A DNA stretch of 64,000 bases, taken from Linum tenue (taxonomy: Eukaryota; Streptophyta; Magnoliopsida; Malpighiales; Linaceae). The stretch is from the NCBI GenBank assembly GCA_946122785.1, contig CAMGYJ010000005.1, forward strand, positions 67,406,200 to 67,470,199, written 5' to 3'. The position numbers and the translations under genes are program-made. Below the pieces are notes generated by a model that did no database searches, was not told where the DNA came from, and saw nothing but the letters and a program-made list of their open reading frames with translations. Shown here one piece after another: positions 9,878 through 23,000 of the stretch (positions are counted from its first letter, which is position 1; each line of letters begins with the position of its first letter).

Positions 9878-10085
9878 TGATGACTCGATATTTACACATG
9901 TTTTTGTCCACCATTCTTATATTGTTTGAGGCTCGGATCTCAGGTTTTAAGCCGATTTTACGCTAGGTTGTTTTTGTTTATGACATTTCAGGTCCTAATG
10001 CGTGAATGAAGGTTTGAGCACGAGGGAGAGTGACACGCTACGACACAACTCCTAACAATGGCCAAGTGTAACCAATGAAAGGGAC
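9878..10085 (+). repeat. Athila element 1, 3' LTR, first 208 bp only
   Basis: It starts TGATGACTCGATATTTACACATG, nearly the same as the LTR start of the minus-strand copy ending at 16114 and similar to the LTR start at 63158. A further stretch (TTTTAAGCCGATTT, TTTCAGGTCC) is shared with 63220-63275. It is interrupted at 10085/10086 by the end of the minus-strand Athila LTR (TGTAGTATAG). Confidence 0.75.
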
Positions 10086-10944
10086 TGTAGTATAGTGGCA
10101 CAAGTAATTAATATCGAATCCACGGGTCTCCAGAGTTACTATTACTCAGCTTCAGTTCATTATCTAGCAAACCAGATTAATGATCCATTTACTAAACTAC
10201 TCTACTAACTAAACTAAGGCTAAACTACTAATTACAAGTTGGGAACTCACTTAGGTATGATTCCCCCTAGCTCCTCTATTAGGTCCAAGTTGTAATTACC
10301 TTTGGTTGATCTACTTTTGATTAAACTGTGGAGGATCCTAAATTAGCTTGGAATCTCTTAAGCTGACCAAGCCCTCTTAGACAGAATACCCGGCACGCGA
10401 TTCGCCTTCACCGGGACAGACTGCTAAGGCGATTCACACAGATCACCACTACTGGAATGAATTCCAGTACAAAGCATTGAATTGACCGACTCTCGCACAA
10501 CCAATTCATTACTATCAATCAAGTAAGCTCTCTTAACCTAATCAAATTCTATCTATCAAAGGTTAAAGCAGAAATCAAGAGAATTTGATCAGGATTCAAT
10601 TGACTCAATAAATCATGCCTCAATCGATTATAATCACATAATATAGCATCCAAAACTTCATACAAGAAAGATCCTAACACATGGAACTAGGGTTCCTCAA
10701 AACCGAATTGAAGGGAAGTTACACCATAGAGAAGAGAGAGACTGCAGAAATCTGATCTAGATCTTCAATCTCCGTCTCCAAGCTTGATTATCGAGCTCCA
10801 ATCGTGAAGAAATCCTCTAAAATAGCTCCAAGAATGATCCCAATTCACTCTCTCTCTCTAGGGTTCGTCCCTTGGGTGTTTGGGATCCAAAACCCAACTC
10901 TCTCCCTCTAAAATTCACAGAAAACAGACTTATACCCGAGCAGG

Positions 10945-11105
10945 GACAAAAACACGGCCGTATTTAGTCCTGCCCGTGTTTTGGTCCCGCCCGTGTTTTA
11001 AATCCCTTCAGCAGTCTTCACAAGAGAGGCTCGGCATAAAAAACACTAGTAGGTGTCAGATGAAACACGATCGTGTTTTTAGGGTAGTCTGCCTGTGTTT
11101 TATCC
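10945..11105. repeat. palindrome cluster AAACAC-GRYC-GTGTTT in Athila LTR
   Basis: Copies: ACACGGCCGTATTT near 10953, GCCCGTGTTTTGG near 10972, GCCCGTGTTTTAAA near 10988, AACACGATCGTGTTTTT near 11063 and a weaker CCTGTGTTTT near 11090. The centre is GGCC, GATC or GCCC. The arms differ from those at 1385-1633 and 63350-63590. Confidence 0.65.
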
Positions 11106-11155
11106 GCCGAACCTGTTCCCGATTTTCAATGCTTCGTTTCTCCCTCGCCCGGACT

Positions 11156-11160
11156 CCGAA
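11156..11160. repeat. target-site duplication CCGAA (left)
   Basis: CCGAA precedes TGAAACATCCC at 11161 and recurs at 15801-15805 after GGGGTGTTACA. Removing the insertion restores a continuous Athila LTR. Confidence 0.85.
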
Positions 11161-11511
11161 TGAAACATCCCACCTCTTTGAATTTGGAAAAAGACCTTTC
11201 TACCCCGGGGTATAGTAAAAAATCTCAAATAACACAAGTTTAAATAAAATACCAAACTCGAATATCATAATATCTCAAACCGAAGCCCTAAACACTTGGG
11301 CAAAACTCAAATTGTCCAAAAGAAATGAATCTCCAGTCTTTAACTCTTAACCATAAAGTCTTAATAACTTGAAAAAGTTATCCGATGCATACTCTGACGC
11401 CTGGCTCGACATCTATCCGCAACGATGGTGTTGAGCTCCTCTAGCTTGCTGGTCACGGACTGGCTGGTTAGGATTTCCTCCTCGACGATCTGGTGAGTGA
11501 GTTGGGGTCAG

Positions 11512-13802
11512 TGTAACATCCCGTTTCGACAAAACTCTTATTTCGATTGCTAGAAAGTTCGCGATTTAAAACCGAGCATTTTGATAGTATTTCGGCGAAA
11601 ATCAGATTATCGATCGGATAAGTATACGTATTAATTATATATATATAATTAATTATTATAAAAAATATATATAATAAATGCAAGCAAAAGCGGCAGCAGC
11701 AACCGCTATATATATATATATACATGACATTTCCCCCTCCCCTGCCATTTTTCCATTTCCGGTTTCGCAAGAGAAGCTGAAACAGAGCCGCGCACAGGGG
11801 AGCTCCTGGGAAAATTTTCACAGCTTGATTCCTGAATTTTAGCAATCCAAAAATCCCGTAAGTAATGCCTAATCCATCCATACATCGTGATTTATCGATT
11901 TAGAGTTTTAAAACGAGATTTTGGTTCAGGAATTTCTTGAATTCCCGATAAGCCAAATTAGGGTTTCGAAGTATCCGGAAGCCGGATTGAGCCCAAATTT
12001 CATATACGAGCTTCCTGCAGCGAGGTAATCAATCCTCTAGTTCTAATCCATGAATTTCGGCTATTATTTAGGTTGGGGTCCAAATTGCTGAATTTAGCTC
12101 CGGCCAGGGTTTGATGTGTTTTTATCAAGAATTTGATCCGGAGCCTAGAACTAATATTGACGGGGATACTGCAGGGGATATTAGGATGGTCTCGGATTTT
12201 AATTCGGGGTTCGTTCCTGAAATTGACGTTTAAGTACGGGAAGGTTAAACCGGTGTTTGAAACGACCAGAACTGGTGAGGGATTAGCACGGCATACCGGG
12301 TTTGTCGTATCACGATAATTATATTGATGCTTAGAATTGACGTAGGTGAATTAGAATGGCATGATTAGGGGTGTATGGACTTTTATGCTATATGATGAAC
12401 CATGGATGGTTGTATGATATTATTGACTTGCCCTATCCGATATGGACCTTGTTTATGTTGATGATTGCATACATGTTGCCATTTGTGGCTTAACCGTTGA
12501 TATGACTTCATGGTTGTTCGATCAGGTGTTTTGACATGATGTGATATTGTGGTTGTATTTGGATGCACAAGTGGGGGAAATAAACTTCCCAGGGTGATAT
12601 TATGATGTTTAAGGAGGATGACTTGCACGAGGGTTTATCCCGAGGAAGTGCAATTATACGACTCCTGGTTATGTTGAGCCAATTGTGGCCAGGTCAAGAA
12701 CATGTCCAAGTAACGAATTATGATTAAGCAAGATGAGATATGGATCATGTATAAGTTTACCAAACAAGAGTGATTTGGTCTCATGGTCAATTACATAGTA
12801 ATTAGGGCTCCCCATGCTATTACTCCGTTATGATATGTTATGTCACACCCCTGATGTGGTGTTGACCGTTGATTCATCATGAGATATGACCACACCCAGA
12901 GTGGTGTTGAGTCCGATATGACCACACCCAGGGTGGTGTCAGGTCCGATATGACTACACCGGCAGTGGTGGGTCTGATATGACCACATCCACGAGATGTT
13001 TGGTCCGTATTCCCGGGAGAGTAATTAGCATGGGAGTAGCCAGGAGCCTATAAATAAAACATGATAAGACACACGTGCATAAGTCAAGGTGGTTGAGTCT
13101 TTTACCCATTGGGACATGAGGATGGCTGAGGTCCGATCCTAGTGTTTTGGCTTGTTTGCTAGATGTATGGTAGGGGTATGCTCTGTTATGAACTCACGAT
13201 GCTATGATTATCTCACTCAGCTATGAGCTGACCCTCTTTTATTCTTCTTCACTGCTTATGCTATGTGTACGCAGATCATCAGCAGCAGCAGTAGATAAGT
13301 GTTAGGTGGGAGAGGAGCTAGAGTTGAAGCCACAATGAGGTATGGTCTTCAACTATTCTGTGCTTGGACTACTACTCGGGATTTTGGCCAGTGATCCACA
13401 CCTTTTTGTGAAAAAATGTTTTGAGAACGTTTTTCATGTGCATACTAGCTTCTGATGTAGTGTGAGATATCCACAGGTGTGGAAAGTTGATGATATGTGT
13501 ATATGTTGTGTAACTATGTAAGTTGTGACGATTATGGTCTGTACAAGTATGGTATGCAGTTGTGGAGTATGAAACGGTGACTATGGCTATGAAAAGCCAA
13601 TGCATATGGTTGTGAGTATATATGTTTGTGATGAATTATTTTGCAGGATAAGTTGCAAGAACTGTTAGCCCATTACGCGAGTAATTCATGTTGAAATTTT
13701 ATTTGGGTAAATTTTGATAATTAATGTAACACCCAAGATTAAATTCCGCTGCAATTGTATGAACAATATGATTAGGCAAAACGTATAGGGTAGGGTGTTA
13801 CA
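11512..13802 (+). mobile_element. solo LTR B, Tekay-like, plus strand
   Basis: 2291 bp from TGTAACATCCCG to GGGTGTTACA, with a perfect 5-bp duplication GTCAG at 11507-11511 and 13803-13807. It resembles the Tekay-like LTRs at 51674-53905 and 58934-61207 read in reverse, for example around the ACGTATTAATTA and CCTGCAGCGAGGTAATCAAT stretches, but is clearly older. No internal sequence remains: the product of recombination between two LTRs. A short AT microsatellite lies near 11709-11722. Confidence 0.92.
12840..13005 (+). repeat. tandem hairpin repeats in solo LTR B
   Basis: Four units of about 35 bp, each with GATATGAC followed by a potential stem: ACACC...GGTGT twice, a weaker third unit, and ACATC...GATGT in the fourth. 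The same kind of array is in both full Tekay-like LTRs. Confidence 0.65.
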
Positions 13803-16114
13803 GTCAGTCTACGCCCTTACGTAAAAATCTATAGTACTTTAGTATTCTTCTCTAAACACTTAACTTCTACTAGTGGAAGTCGTTTTGTACTTCCATTCTT
13901 AACAATCTTAACTCATAAAATTCTTCGGGAGTTAAAGTTACTCTCCCTTCTTAAAGCTCAAAACTTGACTTAAATCTTTTGACTGACACGGGGATCCCTC
14001 ACTAGCTAGTCCGGTTGCCAACTCATACGTATGAGAAGCTATCCAGGCTTTCCTTAAACTTAAACTTAGTTAGGGAAGTCGTAACGATTCATCCCCCTAA
14101 CATCTTAAACTTATCGTGGTGGCTCTTCACCACGATTCTCAAGGGCATAACTGCTGCCCATCTTAAATGTCTCAAGAGCATAACTGCTGCTCTATCTCAA
14201 AATGTCTCAAAAGGCAACGGACTGGCGCTAGTGACTAAAAACACTTAAAACGACTTCACCTTCTTGAAGGTGAGTTACCTTTTTAAAAAGAACTTGTTTC
14301 CTAACTTTAACAACAACTTATAAACGGAAAGCTTTAAATTAACTAAGAACTCATGCACGTTCACATCAACATAGCTCAAACAAAATCACATATCATCAAC
14401 CATAAGCAAAATCAAACAACGACAATCACTTCATCAAGAAACGTACGGCTTGTAATTCTTGAAAGAACTCGTACGGCGTAGAATTTACCCCCTTTACACT
14501 CACCTTGTAAAGATGACTCCTCGATTCTTTACTCGAAGAAATCCCTCCTAGCCGAATTATCTCAGAGAACCTATTAATAAGAATGTCATCTCCTTAGTCG
14601 ACCTTTCTCGATTTAGAATTCCCTTTTGGGTCACTAGGAAATCCTCTCCCCAACATCCATCCCTCGAGACTCTCTCCCAAGGTCCCTTAACCCCCTTTAA
14701 AAATTTTCTAGAAACAATCCCTTCAAAACCGACCACTTTTCCTGATTATTTTAGTCTTGGAAGAATTTTCCACCTAACTTGAACCTTCTTAAAAATTAGG
14801 ATAATAATTTTACCACATCAATCTTGAGTACTTATACCGTGGAAAATTATAAAACCCTTATAAACTCCTCGGAAATATTTTTGTTTAATTAAAACAATTT
14901 TTCGAACAATTTCTAAAATTAAAAATACATCTCCGAAAATCCTCAAATTAAATTACAGCCATTTATTAGACCACCCTCAATTTATAAAAATTTTAAAATT
15001 GAGAACAAACCCCCATAAAGGCTCGAAACAATTTAAACCATCTAAAATAAATTTCTGAAAATTCCCAGCAGCTTTAGTGACCACCCAAATTCTGTCACTA
15101 AAGGCATGAACGTTTGTTGCTAAAACATCAGAATTGCACCCTCACGAAAAATTCCCAAATAGATCGATCTAACTCAAAGGGATCGAGTTCCCTTACCTCT
15201 AGAACGCGCCTAGACCTAGGTTGGATGGCCCGGGACATTGATCTCCTCGTTGATCGAACCCTCAACGTCACCGCTAATAAAAATCCGAGCTTCGAATTAG
15301 TCTAACGATAAATCGCGTTTAGAAATCGTGAAGGAGTTCGTGATCCTTACCTAAAAACACGAGAGAGATGGGGTCGGAAACGGGGTCGGGATCGACTGTC
15401 GACCTCTTCTTTCTTCCTCGGATTGGCGGCGGGGCTTGGGGAAACAACAGGAGGGTCGGGTTTTAGGGAATTAGATGGAGGCGGCGGTTTTATTCTCGCT
15501 GATCGGGGGAATTGGAAATAAATGGAGGGGGGTCGGGTTGGGGTTAGTGGCGGGGTTGGATTTCTTTTATTTCTCTGCTGGGGTCGGAACAATTGGGGAG
15601 ATTAATGGATGCTGAGGGCCGCTCGGCCCCAGGTCCATGTATATAAATTTTTTTTTACCAAGATAATAATAATTAATTATTATTTTATTATTATTATTAT
15701 TATTACTACTAATCCGCGATTGCAACTTTTAGTACGCAACTGTCAACCCAACCGATCACGTATTATGGTCGAACCATAACCCAAAATTCGGGGTGTTACA
15801 CCGAATCAGTTGCCGTTTGATCCTAGACACTCGTAGTCTCGTCCTTTTTCTTTTCATGACATGCTTGCATGATTCTTTGTCGATAAATGAGGTATAAATC
15901 CATTCTTCTTCAGGTCATACCCGAGCTTCTTCTCCCGAATCGCCAATTGATCTCCGATTGACTTGAAACTTGCGCCTATGCCTCCCTTTACTCACTAGGA
16001 CATAAAATATGACAAAGGAACACAAGCTAGCGTAAAATAGGCAAAAGAAGTGGTCATGCAAGCTTAAACGATCAAGAAACAAAGGGGAAAACATGTGCAA
16101 ATATCGAGTCATCA

Positions 16115-16130
16115 AATCCCCCCACACTTA
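16115..16130 (-). promoter_or_regulatory. Athila element 2 polypurine tract
   Basis: On the minus strand TAAGTGTGGGGGGATT lies immediately before the LTR start TGATGACTCG. A second copy of the motif AAGTGTGGGGGG is at 17009-17020, about 0.9 kb inside the element. Confidence 0.7.
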
Positions 16131-17030
16131 ACAGTTTGCTTATCCCCAAGCAAAGCTGACTCAAACTAATGCAACTCTCCAGAACTTTATAGCAACATGT
16201 CAACCCGATCGTTGGTAGAGGATTTCCTAGATCATTTAGCAGCTTACGAGGTCAACCGACACACAAGACACCTCCTAGCTTCTTCGGCGAGAACTCTAGT
16301 CTCGAGTCGGTATCATGGCAAATAGTGATCAGAGTACAAATGTATCGTGGACAAAGAGACTCTAAAAAAACAGAAAGATCATGGACTCACTTTTTATTAA
16401 GGTGCTCTATTTTCTTCTTGAAGATGGTTTGAAACCGCCCCCCTTTTTTCTTTTTCTTTGTTTTGTTTTTTTTAAGGGTCCCAACCTGTTATTTTTTTAG
16501 AAAAAGGGGCACCCACCTATTTAAGATTTTGAGGGAGCCCGTCTCTTACCGGCCATGCCAGGAGCAGATGTCTCGAGCCTCGTGCGGGGGAAAGAAATGT
16601 AAGGGGGCTGGAGGTAGTAGGCGGAAGTTGGGAACGAATTCCCGTCTCCCCTTACACACTTTCACCGCTTTCCGCACGGGAGACGTTATTTTAAAAGCAC
16701 AATTTAGAACTCTCTTTTTTCAAAACATGATACAGGAGTCCATGACAGGTAGAGATTCCACAATAACACACAATTCAAGGGTCCTAAGATCACTAATTCA
16801 CACAATATGAAGAATAAAGGAGACTTCTTAAATGCATTAACATCCTCCATAGTGCTACACTACCGCCCTAGGTTGCATATTACTATAAAGACTGTCAATT
16901 CAAAGCATACTGAGCAGGCAATTGCAGGGAACACATACTTGGAGCCCTCAAATTTAAAATTTTGGACAGTGGACTAGGCTCCAAGCACACACATACATAA
17001 TCGAACATCCCCCCACACTTAAGCACGACA
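16131..17030 (-). other. Athila element 2, 3' UTR remnant
   Basis: No gene seen. The part 16900-17030 matches the 3' UTRs of the other Athila copies in reverse. The part 16380-16700 has a T-rich run and a segment without a visible partner elsewhere in the window; it could be a small insertion or diverged UTR. Confidence 0.55.
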
Positions 17031-20000
17031 TTGTCCATCAACCTTACTAGACATTTGAAGTTCAAATCCACCTTATTGTACAATTTAAACTCGGTAATTA
17101 GAGTTCGTACTCGTGCACGTTTTGTCATTACGACACAATTAAGCGGTTTATGTGTTTATATGACTCAACCAATCCATGAATCACATGTCCATCAACATTA
17201 CTAGACATTTGGATCACAAATCCACCTTATTGTACAATTTGGACTTGGTAACAAGAGTTCGTACTCGTGCACGTTCTGTCATTATGACACAATTAAGCAG
17301 GTTTATGTTTTTATATATATAAACCAATCAATGAATCACATGTCCACCAACATTACTAGATATTTGGAGTACAAATCCACCTTATTGTACAATTTGGACT
17401 TGGTAACAAGAGTTCGTACTCGTGCACGTTCTGTCATTATGACACAATTAAGCGGTTTATGTTTTTATATGTATAAACCAATCAATGAATCACATGTCCA
17501 TCAACAGTACTAGACATTTGTAGTTCAAATCCACCTCATTGTACAATTTGGACACGATAATAAGAGTTCGTACTCGTGCACGGTTTGTCATTACGACACA
17601 ATTAAGCGGTTTATGTGTTTATATGACTCAACCAATCAGTGAATCACATGTCCATCAACATTACTAGACATTTGGAGCACGAATCCACCTTATTGTACAA
17701 TTTGGACTTGGTAATAAGAGTTCGTACTCGTGCACATTCTGTCATTATGACACAATTAAGCGGTTTATGTGTTTATATGTCTAAACCAATAAATGAATCA
17801 CATGTCCATCAACATTACTAGATATTTGAAGTTCAAATCCACCTTATTGTACAATTTGGACTCGGTAATACGAGTTCGTACTCGTGCATATTTTGTCATT
17901 ACGTCACAATTAAGCGGTTTATGTGTTTATATGTCTAAACCAATCAATAAATCACATGTCCATCAACATTACTAGACATTTGAAGCACGAATCCACCTTA
18001 TTGTACAATTTGGACTTGGTAACAAGAGTTCGTACTCGTGCACGTTCTGTCATTATGACACAATTAAGCGGTTTATGTGTTTATATGTCTAAACCAATCA
18101 ATGAATCACATGTCCATCAACATTACTAGACATTTGAAGTTCAGATCCACCTTATTGTACAATTTGGACTCGGTAATACGAGTTCGTACTCGTGCACGTT
18201 CTGTCATTACGACACAATTAAGCGGTTTATGTGTTTATATGACTCAACAATTCAATGAATCACATGTCCATCAACATTACTAGACATTTGGAACACGAAT
18301 CCACCTTATTGTATAATTTGGAATTGGTCACAAGAGTTCGTACTCGTGCACGATCTGTCATTATGAAACAATTAAGAGGTTTATGTGTTTATATGTGTAA
18401 ACCAATAAATGAATCACATATCCATCCACATTACTAGACATTTGAAGTTCAAATCCACCTTAATGTACAATTCGTACTCATGCATATTTTGTCATTACGT
18501 CACAATTATGCGGTTTATTTGTTTATTTGTCTTAACCAATCAACAAATCACATGTCCATGAACATTATTAGACATTTGAAGCATGAATCCACCTTATTGT
18601 ACAATTTGGACTCCGTAATAAGAGTTCGTACTCGTGCACGTTTTGTCATTACGACAAAATTAAGCGGTTTATGTGTTCATATGACTCAACATTAATTGAA
18701 TCACATGTCCACCAACATTACTAGATATTTGGAGTTCAAATCCACCTTATTGTACAATTTGGACTCGGTTATACAAGTTCGTACTCGTGCACGTATTGTC
18801 ATTACGACACAATTAAAGTGGTTTCTGTGTTTATATGTCTAAACTAATCAATGAATCACATGTCCATTAAATTACTAGACAGTTGAAGCACGAATCCACC
18901 ATATTGTAAAATCTAAACTCGGTAATTAGAGTTCGTACTCGTGCACGTTTTGTCTTTTCGTCACAATTAAGCGGTTTATGTGTTTATATGACTCAACCAA
19001 TCAATGAATCACATGTACATCAACATTACTAGACATTTGGAGCACGAATCCACCTTATTGTACAAGTTGAACTTGGTAACAAGAGTACTCGTGCACGTTC
19101 TGTCATTATGACACAATGAAGCGGTTTATGTGTTTATATGTCTAAACCAATAAATGAATCACATGTCCACCAACATTACTAGATATTTGGAGTTCAAATC
19201 AACATTATTGTAAAATTTGTACTAGGTAATAAGAGTTTGTACTCGTGCACGTTTTGTCATTATGACACAATTAAGAGGTTTACGTGTTTATATGACTCAC
19301 AGGTCCACCAACATTACTAGACATTTGAAGCACGAATCCACCATATTGTACAATTTGGACTGGGTAACAAGAGTTCGTACTCGTGCACGTTCTGTCGTTA
19401 TGACATAATTAAGCGGTTTATGTGTTTATATGTCTAAACCAATAAATGAATCACATGTCCATCAACATTACTAGATATTTGAAGTTCAAATCCACCTTAT
19501 TGTACAATTTGGAATAGGTAATAAGAGTTCGGACTCGTGCACAATTTGTCTTTACGACACAATTAAGCGGTTTATGTGTTTATATGACTCAACAATCAAT
19601 GAATCACATGTCCACCAAAATTACAAGACATTTGGAGCACAAATCCACCTTATTGTACAATTTGGACTCGGTAATAAGAGTTCGTACTAGTGCACGTTTT
19701 GTCATTACGACTCAATTAAGCGAAATATGTGCTTATAGGTCTAAACCAATCATTGAATAAAATGTCCATCAACCTTACTAGATATTTGAAGTTGAAATCC
19801 ACCTTATTGTATAATTTGGACTGAGTAATACGAGTTCGTACTCGTGCATGTTTTGTCATTACGTCACAATTTAAGTACTTTGTGTGTTTAAATGTCTAAA
19901 CTAATCAATGAATCACATGTCCATTAACATTACTAGACAGTTGAAGCACGAATCCACCATATTGTACAATCTAAACTCGGTAATTAAAGTTCGTACTCGT

Positions 20001-23000
20001 GCACGTTTTGTCATTACGTCACAATTAAGCGGTTTATGTGTGTATATGACTCAACCAATCAATGAATCACATGTCCATCAACATTACTAGACATTTGAAG
20101 TTCAAATCCACCTTATTGTACATTTTGGAATCGGTAATACTAGTTCGTACTCGTGCACGTTTTGTCATTACGACACAATTAAGCAGTTTATGTGTTTATA
20201 TAACTCAACCAATCAATGAATCACATGTCCATCAACATTACTAGACATTTGGAGCATGAATCCACCTTATTGTATAATTTGGACTTGGTCACAAGAGTTC
20301 GTACTCGTGCACGATCTGTCATTATGAAACAATTAAGAGGTTTATGTGTTTATATGTCTAACCAATAAATGAATCACATATCCATCCACATTACTAGACA
20401 TTTGAAGTTCAAATCCACCTTATTGTACAATTTGTACTCGTGCATATTTTGTCATTACGTCACAATTAAGTGGTTTATTTGTTCATATGTCTAAACCAAT
20501 CAACAAATCACATGTCCATCAACATTACTACACATTTGAAGCATGAATCCACCTTATTGTACAATTAGGATTCCGTAATAAGAGTTTGTACTCGTGCACG
20601 TTTTGTCATTACGACAAAATTAAACGGTTTATGTGTTCATTTGACTCAACATTAATTGAATCACATGTCCACCAACATTACTTGATATTTGGAGTTCAAA
20701 TCCACCTTATTGAACAGTTTGGACTCGGTTATACAAGTTCGTACTCGTGCACGTATTGTCATTACGACACAATTAAAGTGGTTTCTGTGTTTATATGTCT
20801 AAACTAATCAATGAATCACATGTCCATTAAATTACTAGACAGTTGAAGCACGAATCCACCATATTGTAAAATCTAAACTCGGTAATTAGAGTTCGTACTC
20901 GTGCACGTTTTGTCTTTTCGTCACAATTAAGCGGTTTATGTGTTTATATGACTCAACCAATCAATGAATCACATGTACATCAACATTACTAGACATTTGG
21001 AGCACGAATCCACCTTATTGTACAAGTTGAACTTGGTAACAAGAGTACTCGTGCACGTTCTGTCATTATGACACAATGAAGCGGTTTATGTGTTTATATG
21101 TCTAAACCAATAAATGAATCACATGTCCACCAACATTACTAGATATTTGGAGTTCAAATCAACATTATTGTACAATTTGTACTAGGTAATAAGAGTTTGT
21201 ACTCGTGCACGTTTTGTCATTACGACACAATTAAGCGGTTTACGTGTTTATATGACTCACAGGTCCACCAACATTACTAGACATTTGGAGCACGAATCCA
21301 CCTTATTGTACAATTTGGACTAGGTAACAAGAGTTCGTACTCGTGCACGTTCTGTCGTTATGACACAATTAAGCGGTTTATGTGTTTATATGTCTAAACC
21401 AATAAATGAATCACATGTCCATCAACATTACTAGATATTTGAAGTTCAAATCCACCTTATTGTACAATTTGGAATAGGTAATAAGAGTTCGTACTCGTGC
21501 ACGTTTTGTCTTTACGACACAATTAAGCGGTTTATGTGTTTATATGACTCAACAATCAATGAATCACATGTCCACCAAAATTACAAGACATTTGGAGCAC
21601 AAATCCACCTTATTGTACAATTTGGACTCGGTAATAAGAGTTCGTACTAGTGCACGTTTTGTCATTACGACACAATTAAGCGGTATATGTGCTTATAGGT
21701 CTAAACCAATCAATGAATAAAATGTCCATCAACCTTACTAGACATTTGAAGTTCAAATCCACCTTATTGTATAATTTGGACTCAGTAATACGAGTTCGTA
21801 CTCGTGCATGTTTTGTCATTACGTCACAATTTAAGTAGTTTATGTGTTTATATGTCTAAACTAATCAATGAATCACATGTCCATTAACATTACTAGACAG
21901 TTGAAGCACGAATCCACCTTATTGTACAATTTAAACTCGGTAATTAGAGTTCGTACTCGTGCACGTTTTGTCATTACGACACAATTAAGCGGTTTATGTG
22001 TTTATATGACTCAACCAATCAATGAATCACATGTCCATCAACATTACTAGACATTTGAAGTTCAAATCCACCTTATTGTACAATTTGGACTCGGTAATAC
22101 GAGTTCGTACTCGTGCACGTTTTGTCATTACGACACAATTAAGCAGTTTATGTGTTTATATGACTCAACCAATCAATGAATCACATGTCCATCAACATTA
22201 CTAGACATTTGGAGCACGAATCCACCTTATTGTATAATTTGGACTTGGTAACAAGAGTTCGTACTCGTGCACGATCTGTCATTATGAAACAATTAAGAGG
22301 TTTATGTGTTTATATGTCTAACCAATAAATGAATCACATATCCATCCACATTACTAGACATTTGAAGTTCAAATCCACCTTATTGTACAATTTGTACTCG
22401 TGCATATTTTGTCATTACGTCACAATTAAGTGGTTTATTTGTTCATATGTCTAAACCAATCAACAAATCACATGTCCATCAACATTACTACACATTTGAA
22501 GCATGAATCCACCTTATTGTACAATTAGGATTCCGTAATAAGAGTTTGTACTCGTGCACGTTTTGTCATTACGACAAAATTAAGCGGTTTATGTGTTCAT
22601 ATGACTCAACATTAATTGAATCACATGTCCACCAACATTACTTGATATTTGGAGTTCAAATCCACCTTATTGAACAGTTTGGACTCGGTTATACAAGTTC
22701 GTACTCGTGCACGTTTTGTCATTACGACACAATTAAAGTGGTTTCTATGTTTATATGTCTAAACTAATCAATGAATCACATGTCCATTAACATTACTAGA
22801 CAGTTAAAGCACGAATCCACCATATTGTACAATCTAAACTCGGTAATTAGAGTTCGTACTCGTGCACGTTTTGTCATTTCGACACAATTAAGCGGTTTAT
22901 GTGTTTATATGACTCAACCAATCAATGAATCACATGTCCATCAACATTACTAGATATTTGAAGTTCAGATCCACCTTATTGTACAATTTGGAATCGGTAA

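Larger units (their letters stand above)
1..10085 (+). mobile_element. Athila-type Ty3/gypsy element 1, 5' part outside the window
   Basis: In order this element holds an integrase (18-1217), a spacer (1218-2357), an env-like ORF (6808-8109), a non-coding 3' region and the first 208 bp of the 3' LTR (9878-10085). The younger element at 2363-6791 interrupts it. The order integrase, then extra ORF, then long 3' UTR, then an LTR beginning TGATGACTCG fits Athila-type elements, and the env-like ORF has a second copy at 36163-37528. The LTR stops at 10085, where a minus-strand Athila LTR begins. Gag, protease and RT would lie before base 1. Every coding part is broken, so it is a fossil. Confidence 0.85.
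11161..15800 (-). mobile_element. solo LTR A (gypsy-type), minus strand, interrupted by solo LTR B
   Basis: Plus-strand ends are TGAAACATCCC and GGGGTGTTACA, so on the minus strand it reads TGTAACACCCC...GGGATGTTTCA. It is flanked by CCGAA duplications. Without the nested solo LTR B and its duplication it is about 2.34 kb, close to the Tekay-like LTR size here (2.23-2.29 kb). There is no coding sequence, PBS or purine tract, so it is a solo LTR rather than a whole element. The right part has an ATT-rich low-complexity stretch at 15658-15712. Family assignment to chromoviruses is an inference from size and ends. Confidence 0.8.
10086..16114 (-). repeat. Athila element 2, 3' LTR (split by nested solo LTRs)
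   Basis: The LTR start is TGATGACTCGATATTTGCAC at 16114 reading left; its end is ...CTATACTACA at 10086. The inner part 10556-10740 matches the reverse complement of 63840-64000 (phrases around TTTGATCAGGATTCAA and CTAGGGTTCC), which independently supports the LTR call for the right window end. Palindromes with arms AAACAC/GTGTTT lie at 10945-11105. The short ORF 10880-11215 is not a gene. Confidence 0.75.
10086..17030 (-). mobile_element. Athila-type element 2, 3' part, minus strand
   Basis: Read on the minus strand: 3' UTR (17030 to 16115), purine tract, then a 3' LTR from 16114 down to 10086. The LTR is split by a solo LTR at 11161-15800; without it the LTR is about 1.38 kb, a normal Athila size. 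The segment 16900-17030 is the reverse complement of the region around 8364-8450 and 37850-37950, including the phrase CTTGGAGCCTAGTCC. At about 17030 it stops against satellite DNA, so the rest of the element is gone or displaced. It probably inserted into the LTR of element 1; no duplication can be checked because the other end is missing. Confidence 0.75.

Noticed and set aside
13803..15592. Short ORFs (14015-14248, 15114-15305, 15347-15592) as genes
   Set aside because: Within solo LTR A; no homology I recognise and no conserved features.
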